Below are positions 61,796 to 64,000 of a DNA stretch of 64,000 nucleotides, piece by piece (position 1 is the stretch's first letter; each line of letters starts with the position of its first letter). The DNA is from Xylocopa sonorina (Eukaryota > Arthropoda > Insecta > Hymenoptera > Apidae). The DNA lies in assembly GCF_050948175.1 (NCBI RefSeq), contig NW_027490131.1, positions 124,001-188,000 on the forward strand. The letters are read 5' to 3'. The notes beneath the pieces are model-generated. The model was not told the origin of the DNA and made no database searches. It saw nothing but the letters and a program-made list of their open reading frames with translations. The translations under genes and the position numbers were made by a program.

Positions 61796-64000
61796 CATCT
61801 CATTTCTATGTTTCATGGTAAGATATAACATGATTTGCGAAGTGTTATGTATTCCTCGTCTACACTTCAAATGAATGTGAATGCGATACTTCCTCGCTAG
61901 GAAATAGCGTTTGCAGATGTCTACGTATCGTAGCAATAGCTTTCTAATGCTTCTTAAAACGCGATATCGCATCTCATTTCTATGTTTCATGGTAAGATGT
62001 AATATGATTTGCGAAGTGTTATGCATTCCTCGTCTACACTTCAAATGAATGTAAATGCGACACTTCCTTGCTAGGAAATAGCGTCTACAGATGTCTAGGT
62101 ATCGTAGCAATAGAGTTCTAATGCTTCTTAAAACGCGATATCGCATCTCATTTCTATGTTTCATGGTAAGATGTAATATGATTTGCGAAGTGTTATGTAT
62201 TCCTCCCCTACACTTGAAATGAATGTAAATGCGACACTTCCTTGCAAGGAAATAGCGTTTGCAGATGTCTACGTATCGAAGCAATAGAGTTCAAATGCTT
62301 CTTAAAACGAGATATTGCATCTCATTTCTATGTTTCATGGTAAGATATAATATGATTTGCGAAGTTTTATGTATTCCTCGTCTACACTTCAAATGAATGT
62401 AAATGCGACACTTCCTTGCAAGGGAATAGCGTTTGCAGATGTCTACCTATCGTAGCAATAGAATTCTAATGCTTCTTAAAACGCGATATCGCATCTCATT
62501 TCTATGTTTCATGGTAAGATATAATACAATTTGCGAAGTGTTATGTATTCCTCGTCTACACTTCAAATGAATGTGAATGCGACACTTCCTCGCTAGGAAA
62601 TAGCGTATGCAGATGTCTACGTATCGTAGCAATAGAGTTCATATAATTCTTAAAACGCGATATCGCATCTCATTTCTATGTTTCATGGTAAGATATAACA
62701 TGATTTGCGAAGTGTTATGCATTCCTCGTCTACGATTCAAATGAAAGTAAATGCGACACTTCCTTGCAAGGAAATAACGACTGCAGATGTCTACGTATCG
62801 TAGCAATAGAGTTCTAATGCTTCTTAAAACGCGATATCGCATCTCATTTCTATGTTTCATGGTAAGATGTAATATGATTTGCGAAGTGTTATGTATTCCC
62901 CGTCTACACTTCAAATGAATGTAAATGCGACACTTCCTTGCTAGGAAATAGCGTCTACAGATGTCTAGGTATCGTAGCAATAGAGTTCTAATGCTTCTTA
63001 AAACGCGATATCGCATCTCATTTCTATGTTTCATGGTAAGATGTAATATGATTTGCGAAGTGTTATGTATTCCTCCTCTACACTTGAAATGAATGTAAAT
63101 GCGACACTTCCTTGCAAGGAAATAGCGTTTGCAGATGTCTACGTATCGAAGCAATAGAGTTCAAATGCTTCTTAAAACGAGATATTGCATCTCATTTCTA
63201 TGTTTCATTGTAAGATATAATATGATTTGCGAAGTTTTATGTATTCCTCGTCTACACTTCAAATGAATGTAAATGCGACACTTCCTTGCAAGGGAATAGC
63301 GTTTGCAGATGTCTACGTATCGAAGCAATAGAGTTCAGAAGCTTCTTAAAACGCGATATCGCATCTCATTTCTATGTTTCATGGTAAGATATAATATAAT
63401 TTGCGAAGTGTTATGTATTCCTCGTCTACGCTCCAAATGAATGTGAATGCGACACTTCCTCGCTAGGAAATAGCGTTTGCAGATGTCTACGTATCGTAGC
63501 AATAGAGTTCATATAATTCTTAAAACGCGATATCGCATCTCATTTCTATGTTTCATGGTAAGATATAACATGATTTGCGAAGTGTTATGTATTCCTCGTC
63601 TACACTTCAAATGAATGTGAATGCGATACTTCCTCGCTAGGAAATAGCGATTGTAGATGTCTACGTATCGTAGCAATAGCTTTCTAGTGCTTCTTAAAAC
63701 GCGATATCGCATCTCATTTCTATGTTTCATGGTAAGATATAATATTATTTGCGAAGTGTTATGTATTCCTCGTCTACACTTCAAATGAATGTAAATGCGA
63801 CACTTTCTTGCAAGGAAATAGTGTTTGCAGATGTCTACGTATCGAAGCAATAGAGTTCAAATTCTTCTTAAAACGAGATATTGCATCTCATATCTATGTT
63901 TCATGATAAGGTATAATATTCATTGCGAAGTGTTATGCATTCCTCGTCTACGATTCAAATGAAAGTAAATGCGACACTTCCTTGCAAGGAAATAACGACT
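61796..64000. repeat. Right-end satellite segment, array continues past window
   Basis: 61,859 to about 62,710 matches 46,895 to about 47,746 at offset 14,964 (86 monomers). Then, after a switch to type B sequence inside a monomer (TGCATTCC...ACGATTCAAATGAAAG near 62,716-62,745), it matches 48,100 onward at offset 14,616 (84 monomers). Hybrid B-left/A-right monomers start at cores 62309 and 63179; a full type B core is at 63875. The window ends inside a monomer. Confidence 0.8.

Larger units (their letters stand above)
1..64000. repeat. 174-bp tandem satellite array, about 368 monomers
   Basis: The landmark ATGCTTCTTAAAACG recurs at bases 5, 179 and 353 and then every 174 bp, reaching 63,513 (365 steps with -2 bp net drift). 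All copies have the same orientation, and no stretch departs from the ladder, so inserted mobile elements or genes are excluded at the resolution of reading by eye. Consensus GC is about 36% by hand count. Most monomers differ from the consensus at only a few positions. Satellites of this size class (150-180 bp) commonly occupy eukaryotic centromeres or pericentromeres; that location is inference. I do not recognise the family. Both window edges lie inside the array, so it is longer than 64 kb. Confidence 0.98.

Noticed and set aside
1..64000. CRISPR array (regular direct repeats)
   Set aside because: The 174-bp unit is repeated in full with no unique spacers; repeats and would-be spacers are equally conserved.
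1..64000. CENP-B box within the monomer
   Set aside because: I looked for TTCG-N4-A-N2-CGGG on both strands of the consensus. The nearest start, ACTTCGCAAATC on the minus strand, lacks the required A and CGGG.
1..64000. Transposon, telomere repeat, tRNA or rRNA inside the array
   Set aside because: The 12 small indels account exactly for total register drift, leaving no room for an insertion, and no telomere-like short repeat or RNA gene was seen.

Overview
The whole 64 kb window is one tandem satellite DNA array. A single 174-bp monomer repeats head-to-tail, in one orientation, from the first base to the last: about 368 copies, with both array ends outside the window. I found no protein-coding gene, RNA gene, transposon, CRISPR array or single-copy sequence. 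Long homogeneous arrays of a near-nucleosome-length, AT-rich monomer (about 36% GC by hand count) are typical of eukaryotic centromeric or pericentromeric heterochromatin, and sometimes of subtelomeres. I do not recognise the family and cannot name the organism. There is no CENP-B-box-like sequence. The consensus is not CpG-depleted, which argues mildly against a heavily CpG-methylated germline genome.

Monomer anatomy. Phase 1 is the A at base 5, in ATGCTTCTTAAAACG. The usual monomer (type A) carries three dyad symmetries: GCGATATCGC (phase 15-24), TTCC(T)...(A)GGAA (phase 118-131) and CTACG-TAT-CGTAG (phase 149-161). About 11% of monomers belong to a divergent subfamily, type B, which replaces the first dyad with GAGATATTGCATCTC and has linked changes along its length. 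Chimeras of A and B exist in both orders. Register is very tight: 12 small indels sum to -2 bp, which equals the drift measured over 365 monomers.

Layout. 1-4,597 is a mosaic with a displaced internal duplication. 4,598-13,991 is a 27-monomer unit (4,697 bp) present twice, apparently without differences. 13,992-16,416 is a mosaic that includes a copy from the 27-mer. 16,417-21,950 holds a 25-monomer displacement with dimer expansion. 21,951-24,386 is a 7-monomer unit twice. 24,387-27,502 is a mosaic sharing blocks with 12-13.8 kb and 46.6-47.1 kb. 27,503-34,112 is a 19-monomer unit (3,305 bp) twice. 34,113-36,988 is a mosaic of chimeric monomers. 36,989-40,219 is a 10-monomer unit, once complete and once partial. 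40,220-61,795 is a 62-monomer unit (about 10.79 kb) twice. 61,796-64,000 continues the array.

There is no gene network. The organisation is that of concerted evolution: tandem segmental duplications of very different sizes, always in monomer register, plus exchange inside monomers. Open frames of up to 351 codons on the minus strand arise because 174 is divisible by 3 and one frame of the consensus lacks stops. They are judged not to be genes.
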